This document shows positions 7,985 to 17,027 of a DNA stretch of 64,000 bases, in pieces. Position 1 is the first letter of the stretch; the number at the start of each line of letters is the position of its first letter. Below the pieces are notes generated by a model. It did no database searches and had not been told where the DNA came from. It saw only the letters and a program-made list of their open reading frames with translations. The DNA lies in assembly GCA_028284445.1 (NCBI GenBank), contig JANQRS010000021.1, positions 1 to 64,000 on the forward strand, in the 5' to 3' direction. Both the position numbers and the translations under genes were made by a program. This DNA is from Calditrichia bacterium. Lineage in GTDB: Bacteria; Calditrichota; Calditrichia; RBG-13-44-9; J075.

Positions 7985-9163
7985 TTAAAACAGATACCCT
8001 ATTCCAATATACAAGGCACTATCCACCTCATCACCGCGGGCAAGATCGACAGAGATAATAAAATTCTGATTCCACGCAAGCTTGCCACCCAGACCGTATC
8101 CTTGTTGTAATTCCTCCCAGACAAATGACTCCTTTTCTCCCCATCCGCTTCCGGCGTCATAGAACGCATTTATCCCTACTCCAAATTGCTGACCAAATAT
8201 GCCGAATTCGAAGAGGTCAAAACGCAATTCAGTGTTGCTAAACACCTGGGATTGTCCAATAGCGCGGTTTTTCAGCACCCCACGCACGCTCTTCGATCCG
8301 CCAACACCTTCCTCAATGCGGAAAGACCCGGCGAAAAAGGCCGTGGCAAAAAACGGCACATTCCCCCAGGCTCGGGAAGCAATTATTCGTTGAGCAAAGA
8401 CAACCCGCTGGCCAAGCGTCAGATAATGGCGATGTGAAGCAGTCAGGCGCGTAAATGCATAGTCACTACCCAGCAATTTATCATAGCGTTCAACAATCAT
8501 CTCAGACCAAAGGCCGCTGCGAGGCGCGGGTTCAAAATCGCGGCTATCATAAATCGCTCCAAGTCTAACACCGTTGGTAAAGCCACCCGCAAAGCCACGC
8601 GTTTGATCGCTGCTCGCATCCAGCAATGTATTCTCTTCCAGGAAACCGACGCTGGTATGGTTGATGTTCGCTCCGGCAAGCAGCCTCAGTCGGCGATATT
8701 GCTGTTGAAAATTGACCCATCCGGTAATGCGTTCTCGCTCAAAGCGATAATAATCCTCGCTAATAAAATCGTCTGCTGTCTCAAGACTGAGATTTTCATC
8801 AAATGCGCCACGGCCAAAGCCGTAAAAAGGAGCGTTGGTATTTTTCTCGTAGCGCATTTCACCGGTCAAACGCTGCCCATTGCCTAGTGCAAAGGGACTG
8901 TCGAAAAAAATAAACGCTTCCTTTTTTCCGCGAGTGGTAAGCGCAACCTGCAGATCAATAACGGCCCAATATGGATTATAGCCGCCCTTGCCATGCAGGA
9001 AAGTGCTGATGCGGGCGCCATAAGTAAAGCCGTCATCGGCATCGAATTTCAGGTTGGGAATACCGGCCAGTTTAATGCCGGTCTGTGAATTGGAGCTATC
9101 TTGGGAATAGCCCGGAAAGAAGAGCACACATAGTAGCGTGCAAATAATAGTGTAGATTTGCAT
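7985..9163 (-). CDS. Omp85/BamA-TamA-type outer-membrane barrel without POTRA domains
   Basis: Start is taken at ATG 9163, which has GAAAGG upstream and opens a clean signal peptide (MQIYTIICTLLCVLFFPGYSQ); the in-frame start at 9229 would bury it. The mature ~370 residues are alternating beta-strands. The Omp85 loop-6 signature is present (GGSKSVRGVLKNR), the last strands include NAFYDAGSGWGE, and the protein ends in an aromatic residue (IGIGYLF). It has the size of the barrel alone. Members without POTRA domains may be secretion or assembly barrels, or the surface-antigen type. Single gene. Confidence 0.8.
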   Translation of the reverse strand: MQIYTIICTLLCVLFFPGYSQDSSNSQTGIKLAGIPNLKFDADDGFTYGARISTFLHGKGGYNPYWAVIDLQVALTTRGKKEAFIFFDSPFALGNGQRLTGEMRYEKNTNAPFYGFGRGAFDENLSLETADDFISEDYYRFERERITGWVNFQQQYRRLRLLAGANINHTSVGFLEENTLLDASSDQTRGFAGGFTNGVRLGAIYDSRDFEPAPRSGLWSEMIVERYDKLLGSDYAFTRLTASHRHYLTLGQRVVFAQRIIASRAWGNVPFFATAFFAGSFRIEEGVGGSKSVRGVLKNRAIGQSQVFSNTELRFDLFEFGIFGQQFGVGINAFYDAGSGWGEKESFVWEELQQGYGLGGKLAWNQNFIISVDLARGDEVDSALYIGIGYLF

Positions 9164-9335
9164 GATATTGCCTTTCACAATTGAAAACATCCTGCCCTTC
9201 AATTTTTCTAAAGACATATCAAAGGCCATGCCGAAAGAGGTTTCACTAACCCAACAGATTGTTTATAAATGGCTTAGAAAATTCACACAAAAGCGAGATA
9301 CATTGCGAACTGCGTCTACTTTTTCAGACGCAGTA

Positions 9336-10343
9336 TTATTTTTTCGCTTCATAAATCTCGGTATTCGGAAATGTCAGGGAGAACCCATACCAACGTGTAA
9401 AAAGCTGCAGAGGTCGCTGCGGAATTCCAGGATCAGCATTTTCTTTTACGAGACGTCCAGCAGACAGCTGTTGACCATTGTCGAGGAGAATGGTCTCGCC
9501 ATCCATTGCCACCGTTTTGCTGTCGACAAAAATCGCTGCCGGGACATCTGATAGCGGATCGATATAAACCAGTAGTGTTCGCCCGTCAAGCCTGTCCAGC
9601 AAAGGGCCTTCATCGATTAAATCCAGCGGGTAGTAGCGACTGCCTTGATCATTCCAGATTCCCAGCCCCATTTCCATTTTTGGGCGACGCCCGTCGTGAT
9701 CCGCGATGGTGCCTTCAAACATATCGTTTAGCTTCTTACGCTTGCGCTTGCCCTTCTTTCGGCGCTTTTCCGCAGATTTATGCGTTGACATGGCAATTCG
9801 GGCTTCAGGATTCAAGGTTAGCAATTGCTCAACACTCATATGAAGCAGGTTGCCAACAGCCAGCTGTTTTCCCTTCATCGGGCCATGAAGCGCTTCGCCG
9901 GTAATATGATGCCAGAGTGATTCCGTTTCCAAATCGGCCATCAGAAACAAGCCATCATACAGAGCGCGTTCTTCAAACTTCAAGACTCTTCCATCAATCT
10001 CAGGCATCAAACTGACACCGCTATTGCAAACCACTCAGAAGGTCAGTAGCCAGGGCTCATTCTCGAGCGTTCCCTGGGCAACATGATGATAGGCCATATG
10101 CCGGGTTAAAATTGCCAGATGCTGATCGTTTTTTTCCAATACCAGGAGTTCTTCATCATTACCAACCTTGCCGGCGTCGACTAGTGCTTTCAACTCACTT
10201 GTTTCTTTGACGTAGAATGGATCAAAGTGGCGTTCCTCACCGATGATCGCGCGATCGATGTCAAATTCGGAGTTTTGAGCAAATACAGTCACGCTTAATA
10301 TTGTCAACACCAGTAATTGAATCATTACGCCAGTGAATTTCAT
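9336..10343 (-). CDS. DUF3179 protein with in-frame UGA: predicted selenoprotein (UxxC)
   Basis: Read through TGA at 10037-10035, the two open stretches (10343-10038 and 10034-9339) lie in one frame and give a 335-residue DUF3179 protein. It has a signal peptide (LLVLTILSVTVFAQ). The conserved block then reads LLTF-U-VVCNSGV...DGRVLKF, where family members normally have TYCPLCNSx...DGRVLTF, and it continues through DLETESLWHHITGEALHGPMKG. The UGA therefore stands exactly at the first Cys of the CxxC motif. A 6-bp stem with a 5-base AGUUU loop begins 15 bases after the UGA (see the SECIS entry), matching bacterial selenocysteine insertion signals. The second half alone would lack the signal peptide and the motif. 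DUF3179 function is unknown; a periplasmic redox role is inferred from UxxC. A basic KKGKRKRKK stretch near residues 195-200 is unusual. Confidence 0.85.
10003..10019 (-). promoter_or_regulatory. Predicted bacterial SECIS hairpin
   Basis: In the mRNA, GGUGUC pairs with GAUGCC (six pairs, two of them G-U) around the loop AGUUU. There is a G within the first two loop bases, and the loop lies 21 bases after the UGA. These three properties are the usual description of bacterial SECIS elements bound by SelB. The hairpin lies inside the coding frame, as expected in bacteria. Confidence 0.75.
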
Positions 10344-10429
10344 CGAGACTCCCGTTCTATTAAAGCATGAAGATTAAAAATTGAAGATGACGCCGCTGAA
10401 TCATGCAGTTTTCAATCTTCATTCTTCAT

Positions 10430-11320
10430 TTAAAACAGCGACAACTGTGCCGGTTCAGGTGGTGGTATCTCAGCCGGCCAGACAGGCACCTCGCCAATGA
10501 TTTCGGGACTGATACGTTCGCCGAGTAGGCGATGAAACTCGCGACAAAGATGCGGCGCAAAGGTATCATTCGGTGAGTGCATAAACACGTAAGGTGTTTT
10601 GCCGTCCTTGATCCAGTTGGCGACATGGTCGGCCAGCACTGCAAGTCTCGGCAGATTCGGCGCCACAACATTGTAACCAACGAAACGCAACATCGGTTTC
10701 GCACCGGTGGTTACAAATCGCGGCGGCATTTTTGGCTTCTTGCGCTGCGCCTCGAGAATTTCCGGTACATCCGATTCAATATCATGCAGGGTTTGGGTGT
10801 CAAAGAGCGCCCGATTCACTTTGTGGCGCGTCAACAGTTCGTTCAGGCTCTCTTCCCCTTCCCCTTCGTCAAAGAATTCACGATTGCGGACTTCTACCGC
10901 ATATGAGAAATCACCTGGCAAGTTCTCCAGGAATTGCCCGAGCGCCGGAAGCCAGGCTTTGCCGAAGGATGGCGGCAGCTGCAAGAAATACTGACCGATT
11001 TTTTCCTGTAGCGGCGCCATCAGATCAAAGAAGAAGCGCACATCCTCTTCGGAATTGACAAGCATCTGCATATGGGAAATCTTCTGCGGAAATTTGAAGC
11101 AGAAACGAAAGTGATCCGGGGTTTTATCACGCCAGCGCTCAACCGTTTTGGGCTTCGGCAGCCCGTAGAAGGTATTATTGCCCTCGACAGTAGTATATAC
11201 GCTGGCATACTGTGACAAGAATTGCGGCGTCTTTGCATCCGCGCTAAAGAACTCCCCTACCCAATCGCGATTGGACCAGACCGGACAGCCCAAATAATAG
11301 TTATCAATTTTGCCTGTCAT
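10430..11320 (-). CDS. DUF72 (YecE-like) protein
   Basis: 296 residues with the DUF72 landmarks: YLGCPVWSNRDWVGEFF at the N-terminus, FLSQYASVYTTVEGNNTFYGLP, FRFCFKFPQKISH, YFLQLPPSFG, FSYAVEVRNREFF and MHSPNDTFAPHLC. The C-terminal PAQLSLF is also common in this family. DUF72 proteins have a TIM-barrel-like fold and no established activity. The gene is on the same strand as the selenoprotein gene, 86 bases upstream of it. The gap contains an imperfect GAAGAT/ATCTTC inverted repeat. Confidence 0.9.
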   Translation of the reverse strand: MTGKIDNYYLGCPVWSNRDWVGEFFSADAKTPQFLSQYASVYTTVEGNNTFYGLPKPKTVERWRDKTPDHFRFCFKFPQKISHMQMLVNSEEDVRFFFDLMAPLQEKIGQYFLQLPPSFGKAWLPALGQFLENLPGDFSYAVEVRNREFFDEGEGEESLNELLTRHKVNRALFDTQTLHDIESDVPEILEAQRKKPKMPPRFVTTGAKPMLRFVGYNVVAPNLPRLAVLADHVANWIKDGKTPYVFMHSPNDTFAPHLCREFHRLLGERISPEIIGEVPVWPAEIPPPEPAQLSLF

Positions 11321-11416
11321 AATTCAATATAGCGGATGAAGCATTAGCAGGAAAACAAAAGTTGAATGGTTGGATGATACAATGATTGAAGCGCCTGGTT
11401 TGATTTCATAAAGTGC

Positions 11417-11459
11417 TATCCCCCCTCCATCTCAACCCGGGGTAGATGGAGGGGGGATA
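11417..11459. repeat. GC-rich palindrome (copy 1)
   Basis: 16-bp perfect arms (11417-11432 and 11444-11459) of the form TATCCCCCC-TCCATCT, separated by an 11-base CCCGGGG-containing centre. One of five related palindromes (others at 15851, 27791, 41818, 49034). It lies ahead of the pullulanase gene. Confidence 0.85.
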
Positions 11460-11543
11460 CTAGCCGACCTTTCGTTGCAAAACAATCTATTTCTGTGTAG
11501 TTTAGGAGTCTTAAATCAACATCATATAGAGAGAGTGCATACT

Positions 11544-13862
11544 ATGGTTTCCGCGCAATCAACAATACGAATACGGCGTATTATTTCAGAGGGCATCACC
11601 ATGCTTATTGGCCTGGCCGTGATCTCTTGCAGCGATTTCACACCAACCGCCGCAAGCATCGAATCCTTACATAAAATACACATTCAGTTTGAAGGCGACT
11701 CAAGCGGGCTGGACATTTCCGATTTCAGAACTGAGCCGGACTTACAAATCATGTCAATAAAGCCAACCGACACACATCTCGAGCTGTCGCTGGACCGCAA
11801 AACGCCGGTTCAACCGGATCAGCACTACTATCTTCATTATAAGGACAAAGCAGCGATATTCGCCCGTCCGCAAGGCTTGCTGGACTTGTTTTACTCAGAT
11901 AAGACACTGGGCCATTCGAAAGACGGCGAGCAGAACATCTTTCGTTTGTTTGCACCGCGAGCGAGTCAAGTAACCCTCGTCAGCTATCCAACGCATGATG
12001 CGACAACAGGCAAAGAACATCTCATGAAAAAAGATGTCGATGGCGTGTGGGAGATTTCACTGCCCGGCGACCTCAGCGGCACTTACTACGGATATCGAGT
12101 GAAGGGTCCAAGCGGTCCCGGGGAGATATTTGATGAATCACTGGTGCTGGCAGATCCATATAGCCGGGCGGTTTCTACACGAAATGAATACCAACATCCG
12201 GGACGGACGCTTATTCTGCCACCATCTGATTTTGACTGGGGCAATGACAAGTGGGTGAAAATCGAGGACCCGCGCGACCTGGTTATTTATGAAATGCACG
12301 TTCGGGACCTGACCATGCATCCCAGCGCAAAGACACCTGAAGCCCTGAAAGGCAGCTACACCGGCCTGGTAACAGAGCAACAGACCGGCGGCATTGCACA
12401 CCTCAAGCGCCTGGGAGTAAATGCCGTGGAACTCTTACCAATTCACGATTTCGGCAATATTGAAGTGCCTTTTAAAGATCGCGATGCACCTGTTTATAAT
12501 ACCTGGAACCCTTACGTCCGCAATCATTGGGGCTATATGACCAGCTACTTTTTCGCTCCGGAATCTTATTACGCCCAGGGCGGTAATATGGAGCCCGGTA
12601 AGTACAACGGTATCGACGGACGCCAGGTTGACGAGTTCAAGCAGCTTGTAAAAACATTCCACGACAATGACATAGCTGTGATTCTTGATGTAGTCTACAA
12701 TCATGTATCTCAATATGACCTCAACCCCTTTAAATTCATCGACAAGCACTATTACTTCCGCCTGAACGATGATCTCAGCTTTGCCAGCGTCAGTGGCTGT
12801 GGCAACGATTTCAAAACCGAGCGAAAAATGGCCAGACGGATGATTATCGAGAGCGTAAAATTCTGGATGACCGAATATCACATCGATGGCTTTCGTTTCG
12901 ATTTGGCAAAGTTAATCGACTGGGAAACCTGCGAGGAAGTGCTTCTGGAAGCGCGAAAGATCAACCCGGATGTGATCATCATTGCCGAGCCCTGGGGTGG
13001 CGGCTACGATCCTGCCGGATTTTCAGATCGCGGCTGGCCTTCATGGAACGATCAATTCCGCAATGGTATCAAGGGACAGAATCCATATGATGGCCTCGGA
13101 TTTATTTTTGGCGAATGGCAGGGTGAAAATGATCGCAAGTCGCTGGAACGATACGTAACCGGCTCCCTGCGTGAAGATAAGGGACAATATGTGGACGTGC
13201 GTCATTCCGTGAACTACCTCGAATCGCATGATGACCATACCTTGGGCGACTTTATTCGCCTCGGTCTGAAGATTGTTGCTGATCACGACGTCATCGAAGA
13301 TATTGATGAGCATGCAAAGCTCTCTGCTGCAGAGCTTAAACTCAACAAGCTTGCAGCAATCAGCCTCTTCACCAGCCAGGGCATTACCATGATACACTCC
13401 GGGCAGGAATGGGCCCGCAGTAAGATCATTGCTGCCAATACGGTTGGAGACAGTGCCGTCGGCAGAATTGACCACAACAGTTACGAAAAAGACAATGAGA
13501 CCAACTGGCTCAATTTTGACCATGAAAAGCTGAACTCAGAGCTGGTTGACTATTATCGCGGCCTCATCCGGCTGCGCAGACAGCATCCGGGCCTGCGGCG
13601 GGCAGACAAAAGCCAAATCGAGATTGCCGACAGCAATGATCCGCATTTTATATCGTGGCAAATCTCTTACCCCGGAGAAGAACTGCTGGTTGCACTCAAT
13701 GGCAATCCAACCGAGACACACAAGCTGGTATTGCCGGACGGTAACTGGCAGTTGCTGGCAAATGATAAGCAGAGTGACTTTAAACAGACGGTTAAGGGCA
13801 AACAGTTGATGGTGCCACCCACCAGCGGTCTACTCCTGCGCAAGGCAGGCAAGGGTGATTAA
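11544..13862 (+). CDS. GH13 pullulanase/debranching-type lipoprotein
   Basis: ATG 11544 is preceded by GAGAGAG; the TTG at 11475 lacks a site. A lipobox (LAVISC) makes this a lipoprotein. Order: an N-terminal beta domain, a CBM48-like domain (NIFRLFAPRASQVTLVSY...YYGYRVKGP), then the GH13 barrel. The four GH13 regions are visible: DVVYNH, GFRFDLAKL with nucleophile Asp453, IIAEPWG with acid/base Glu482, and ESHDDHT with Asp563. The YEMHVRDLT and NHWGYMTSYFFAPE motifs are typical of type I pullulanases and isoamylase relatives, so alpha-1,6 debranching of glucans is the likely activity. It overlaps the fluoride-channel gene by 8 bases. Confidence 0.9.
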   Translation: MVSAQSTIRIRRIISEGITMLIGLAVISCSDFTPTAASIESLHKIHIQFEGDSSGLDISDFRTEPDLQIMSIKPTDTHLELSLDRKTPVQPDQHYYLHYKDKAAIFARPQGLLDLFYSDKTLGHSKDGEQNIFRLFAPRASQVTLVSYPTHDATTGKEHLMKKDVDGVWEISLPGDLSGTYYGYRVKGPSGPGEIFDESLVLADPYSRAVSTRNEYQHPGRTLILPPSDFDWGNDKWVKIEDPRDLVIYEMHVRDLTMHPSAKTPEALKGSYTGLVTEQQTGGIAHLKRLGVNAVELLPIHDFGNIEVPFKDRDAPVYNTWNPYVRNHWGYMTSYFFAPESYYAQGGNMEPGKYNGIDGRQVDEFKQLVKTFHDNDIAVILDVVYNHVSQYDLNPFKFIDKHYYFRLNDDLSFASVSGCGNDFKTERKMARRMIIESVKFWMTEYHIDGFRFDLAKLIDWETCEEVLLEARKINPDVIIIAEPWGGGYDPAGFSDRGWPSWNDQFRNGIKGQNPYDGLGFIFGEWQGENDRKSLERYVTGSLREDKGQYVDVRHSVNYLESHDDHTLGDFIRLGLKIVADHDVIEDIDEHAKLSAAELKLNKLAAISLFTSQGITMIHSGQEWARSKIIAANTVGDSAVGRIDHNSYEKDNETNWLNFDHEKLNSELVDYYRGLIRLRRQHPGLRRADKSQIEIADSNDPHFISWQISYPGEELLVALNGNPTETHKLVLPDGNWQLLANDKQSDFKQTVKGKQLMVPPTSGLLLRKAGKGD

Positions 13863-14223
13863 GATCCTGATAGTTGGATTGGGCGGATTTGGCGGGGCGA
13901 TCGGTCGATATCTGATCACAGAATGGGCAAATCGCCTGCTACCCGGAAAATTCCCGTACGGGACGCTAATCGTAAACCTCGCCGGTTCCTTTGTGCTTGG
14001 ATATCTCGCTGCACTGGTATTACGCAGCGAAATGGCGCCGAATACCCGCCTTCTGGTTATGACCGGCTTCCTCGGGGCATTCACCACCTTCTCCACCTTT
14101 TCCGTCGAGAATCTGCAGCTATTCCAAAATGGACTTACCGGCCAGGCCGTGTTGAATATATTGATGAGCGTTGTAGGAGGATTGCTTTTGGCGTACGCAG
14201 GATATGAGATGGGAAAACATTAA
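13855..14223 (+). CDS. crcB: CrcB/Fluc-type fluoride ion channel
   Basis: 122 residues with four hydrophobic helices and the Fluc signatures GGFGGAIGRYL, GTLIVNLAGSFVLGYL and GFLGAFTTFSTFSVEN (the Phe-box and Na-site region). Two copies assemble as an antiparallel dimer that exports fluoride. The GTG start lies within the end of the pullulanase gene and reads GTGATTAA, overlapping its stop, so translation is coupled. I saw no fluoride riboswitch motif upstream of the pair. Its presence in a glucan operon is probably incidental. Confidence 0.93.
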   Translation: MIKILIVGLGGFGGAIGRYLITEWANRLLPGKFPYGTLIVNLAGSFVLGYLAALVLRSEMAPNTRLLVMTGFLGAFTTFSTFSVENLQLFQNGLTGQAVLNILMSVVGGLLLAYAGYEMGKH

Positions 14224-14308
14224 TGGATTGAAGATTGAAAGATTGAAGACTATAAAACCAATGATCGTCGATTGGGAGAACAGCTGAGACATTGCACGAC
14301 AGAATGCT
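14224..14308. repeat. Short repeat-rich interval
   Basis: Contains GATTGAAGATTGAAAGATTG direct repeats and the block AATGCTTCAATGTTTCAATG, which recurs near 54873-54900. It separates convergent genes. No coding capacity. Confidence 0.5.
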
Positions 14309-15832
14309 TCAATGTTTCAATGCTTCATTGTCCTTCCCCTTCCGTCCCCAATCAGGGTCAACAGTCGGATACGCGGGACGGTTTGTGCCGGAACGATACA
14401 TTTGTGTGCTGGCCCAGCGGGATTTACGGAAGTCGATCAGGCTGATGGTGTCGAGGACTGCTGTTTCAATCTTCACCGGATAACGATCGCGCAAATTTTT
14501 TGCGGCTGCTGCCATTTTCTCGACGCGCTCGACAGAATTCACCCTCTTTGATCCATTGATATCAATGCCCGCCGCCCGGTAAACCCATTTATCCCTCCAG
14601 CGCTTAAGCTCCGCTTGCAAATCCACATCTCGAATCAGATTTTGCCGGTTGGCTTCCTCGATCATAAAATGATTGCGGATTGTCACCGCAACGGCCTCAT
14701 CGAGGGCCACTTTAAAATCCTGCTGCTGCTCTTTTCCACGATTGATATTGCGAGGGTCGAAGTTGAGAAGGAATTCATCAATCGACAATTTGCCGCCATC
14801 AAAAGTAAGAAAATCCTGCCCACCATTTGTTTTCAGGTTCCAGAGATGTTTTTGGGCTTCGGTGGCCTGATCAACTGCTGCCTGAAAAGGCAAACGACCT
14901 TCTTCCGGTATGTCATTCCATTCCAGCAGCGCGTTTCCAAGCAAGGTGAAAGCGCGCGCTTTGGTGACAACATTTTTTGGCCCCACCAGCTCTCCAACAT
15001 ATGCAATAATACCCTCGTGGAGCTTTCGGTAATAGATGACCTGCTCAACGGAGGTCGCCTGGCGTTTATATTCATTTGTGGTAACGGCACTGCGCCTGAT
15101 GTCCAACACTTGATAGATATACCAGGTATCATTCATGAAAACCGGATCGGAAATTTCACCGTAAGGCAAATCCTTAATTGCATCCATCACGACCGGAGTT
15201 ACTTGCTGGTGTGTCAGATAATCGGTTGTTAGAAAAGAGGGCTTAATATTTCGTTCCGGATTGCTGCGCAATAAATCATCTACGACTGCCGCATAGCCTT
15301 CAATGCGCATGCGCTCAACAACGGCACGGGCCTTTTCTTCTGTAGGCTCAAACCAATAGCGGAACTTGAAACTTACTTTGTCACGATTGATTTCTTCTTC
15401 AATTTCTTTTTCGGATACCCTGATCTTGCTACGAATTTCCTTGCGAATCAGGGCGTCCAGCAGAAGCTCATTTGTCAGTTCCCGTTCGCGGGCTTGCACA
15501 TATTGGGTTTCATCCAGTCCAAGGCGATATCCCTCCAGAGACAGCGTTTTTTCCTTGATCATATACTCAAGGAAGGTCAGGCGGGGACTATCGCCGGTTT
15601 TGAGATGCGAAAAACCAGCCTCGTAGTTCCGTCGAAAGTCACCAACGGTGATGACCTCATCACCAACCTGCGCGACGACGACCTCTTCGCCATCAACAGG
15701 CTCCGGTGGCGATGTGTCGCAGCTTATAAGGAGAAAGGCCAGCAAAAGAAAAACGGCACTCCCGGGAAGGAACTGCCGCGTCATAAAAGCTTTTCGAACA
15801 ATAATGAAGAAGCAAAACATGAAAGTATTCAT
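14309..15832 (-). CDS. Parvulin-like peptidyl-prolyl isomerase lipoprotein (copy A)
   Basis: A lipobox (FLLISC) follows a hydrophobic stretch; ATG 15784 (MTRQFLPGSAV) may be the true start instead of 15832, since it gives a cleaner lipoprotein signal. The N-terminal SurA-like chaperone region includes VAQVGDEVITVGDFRR, and a PpiC-like segment lies around residues 150-265 (FKFRYWFEPTEEKARAVVERM...DLPYGEISDPVFMNDTWYIYQVLDIR). A long helical C-terminus follows. Such proteins help outer-membrane proteins fold in the periplasm. It is the last gene of the minus-strand receptor module and has a counterpart at 30067-31821. Confidence 0.8.
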   Translation of the reverse strand: MNTFMFCFFIIVRKAFMTRQFLPGSAVFLLLAFLLISCDTSPPEPVDGEEVVVAQVGDEVITVGDFRRNYEAGFSHLKTGDSPRLTFLEYMIKEKTLSLEGYRLGLDETQYVQARERELTNELLLDALIRKEIRSKIRVSEKEIEEEINRDKVSFKFRYWFEPTEEKARAVVERMRIEGYAAVVDDLLRSNPERNIKPSFLTTDYLTHQQVTPVVMDAIKDLPYGEISDPVFMNDTWYIYQVLDIRRSAVTTNEYKRQATSVEQVIYYRKLHEGIIAYVGELVGPKNVVTKARAFTLLGNALLEWNDIPEEGRLPFQAAVDQATEAQKHLWNLKTNGGQDFLTFDGGKLSIDEFLLNFDPRNINRGKEQQQDFKVALDEAVAVTIRNHFMIEEANRQNLIRDVDLQAELKRWRDKWVYRAAGIDINGSKRVNSVERVEKMAAAAKNLRDRYPVKIETAVLDTISLIDFRKSRWASTQMYRSGTNRPAYPTVDPDWGRKGKDNEALKH

Positions 15833-15850
15833 CGCACTCTAGCTAACAAA

Positions 15851-15894
15851 ACGTCCCCCCTTATGTCCCCCCGGGGGGACATAAGGGGGGACGT
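15851..15894. repeat. GC-rich perfect palindrome (copy 2)
   Basis: A 44-bp perfect palindrome with no loop: 22-bp arms 15851-15872 and 15873-15894, core CCCCCC/GGGGGG, outer ACGT. It lies between the PorV/PorQ-like gene and the parvulin gene of the same transcription unit, so it could act as an attenuator or RNA processing site rather than an operon end. Confidence 0.9.
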
Positions 15895-15916
15895 CAGAAA
15901 CAATACTATAAAGATC

Positions 15917-16954
15917 TCAATTCAAGATGATACCAACCGAGAAACGATGCGCGCTTTCGAGTATGCCCCAATCTGAAAAGGCATAATCAACACGGAAGCC
16001 CATCTTGCCCTTTTCATAATAATCGATGCCACCGCCAAAAGTTAAACCGTTGATCGCATTCTCCTCATAAGCGTTTTCATAACCGGCACGCAGGAAAAAG
16101 ATACCGGCATAACCATACTCGGCGCCGACGCTAATACTTTCAGTATTGTTGTTCGGGTGGAATACATCGGAAGTCACCGTCAGGCTACCAACCGGGCCCA
16201 TGCTCTGTGTGTAGGACATGCCTGCACGGAATATCAGCGGCAGTGGATAGGATGAGGTTATAAAAGATACTGGAATGTCTTCCACATTTTCATTGTCTTC
16301 ATCCGGATCTTTCACAGTATCGAGATCGCGACCGCTTAACTGCATCTCGCCGCCGAAGTTGCTGATGCTCATTCCCAGGCGCAAGCCTTCTACCGGCGTC
16401 GTATAGAAAATACCGAGGTCCATCGCCATGGTGCCAGCTGTTTCATTCCAGATTTTCTGATTGATATACTTGCCCGACAGTCCAAAGCTAAAATTGGTAG
16501 TAAGAGCCGCTGCATATGTCAAAGACACTGCGTAGTCACGCGCACCGTAATTCTGCCCATTTCCTTCCTGGAACTCTTCAGTGCGAACCGGCTGCTCACC
16601 GTAATCCAGAAGGATCAGGCTGGCACCAATCGATGAATTCCAGAATGGCAACGGTGTTACGGCCCCAATAAAGTCATAATTTGTGTCAACTAACCATTCA
16701 TTGTGCATGAACTCGACTTGAATATTGCCAAGGTTCGTAATTCCAGCCGGGTTATAGTAGAGCGCTGTCGGATCATTGGCGATCGCTACATAAGAGCCAC
16801 CCATCGCCATTGCACGGGCACCCACACCAATTTCCAAAAAGTTTGCTACTGTGGTTCCCACTCCGGAGACGTCGGTCTCAAACTGTTGTTGCGCACTCAA
16901 AGAGCTGCTCCAGAACAGTAATGAGATAAACAGGATTGCCACTAAACGCTTCAT
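15917..16954 (-). CDS. PorV/PorQ-family outer-membrane protein (copy A)
   Basis: Signal peptide of ~21 residues (LVAILFISLLFWSSSLSAQ), then the family signature VGTTVANFLEIGVGARAMAMGGSYVAIANDPTALYYNPAGI, then beta-barrel strands to the C-terminus (HRFSVGIILN). PorV/PorQ proteins are FadL-like barrels; in T9SS organisms PorV carries cargo to the attachment complex. Several copies per genome are usual in this kind of bacterium, often next to secreted proteins with C-terminal sorting domains. That is the case here: the 1160-residue secreted protein lies upstream. Paralogue at 38253-39284. Confidence 0.88.
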   Translation of the reverse strand: MKRLVAILFISLLFWSSSLSAQQQFETDVSGVGTTVANFLEIGVGARAMAMGGSYVAIANDPTALYYNPAGITNLGNIQVEFMHNEWLVDTNYDFIGAVTPLPFWNSSIGASLILLDYGEQPVRTEEFQEGNGQNYGARDYAVSLTYAAALTTNFSFGLSGKYINQKIWNETAGTMAMDLGIFYTTPVEGLRLGMSISNFGGEMQLSGRDLDTVKDPDEDNENVEDIPVSFITSSYPLPLIFRAGMSYTQSMGPVGSLTVTSDVFHPNNNTESISVGAEYGYAGIFFLRAGYENAYEENAINGLTFGGGIDYYEKGKMGFRVDYAFSDWGILESAHRFSVGIILN

Positions 16955-17027
16955 ATAGTCCTCTTTTCTTGAGAAGCCGGCAGTTTCACCGGCCCCTTCT
17001 ATCTACCTGGGTTCTTGAGTCGCTTTT

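Noticed and set aside
10034-10038. Reading the DUF3179 gene as a frameshifted or nonsense-mutated pseudogene
   Set aside because: Both halves are in the same frame, the stop is UGA at a conserved Cys column, both halves are well preserved, and a SECIS-like hairpin follows at the expected distance.
11321-11543. Fluoride riboswitch upstream of the pullulanase-crcB pair
   Set aside because: The conserved crcB-motif bases could not be found; the interval only contains the GC-rich palindrome.
15851-15894. CRISPR or transposon end interpretation of the palindromes
   Set aside because: The copies are isolated, not regularly spaced, and no cas or transposase gene is present.
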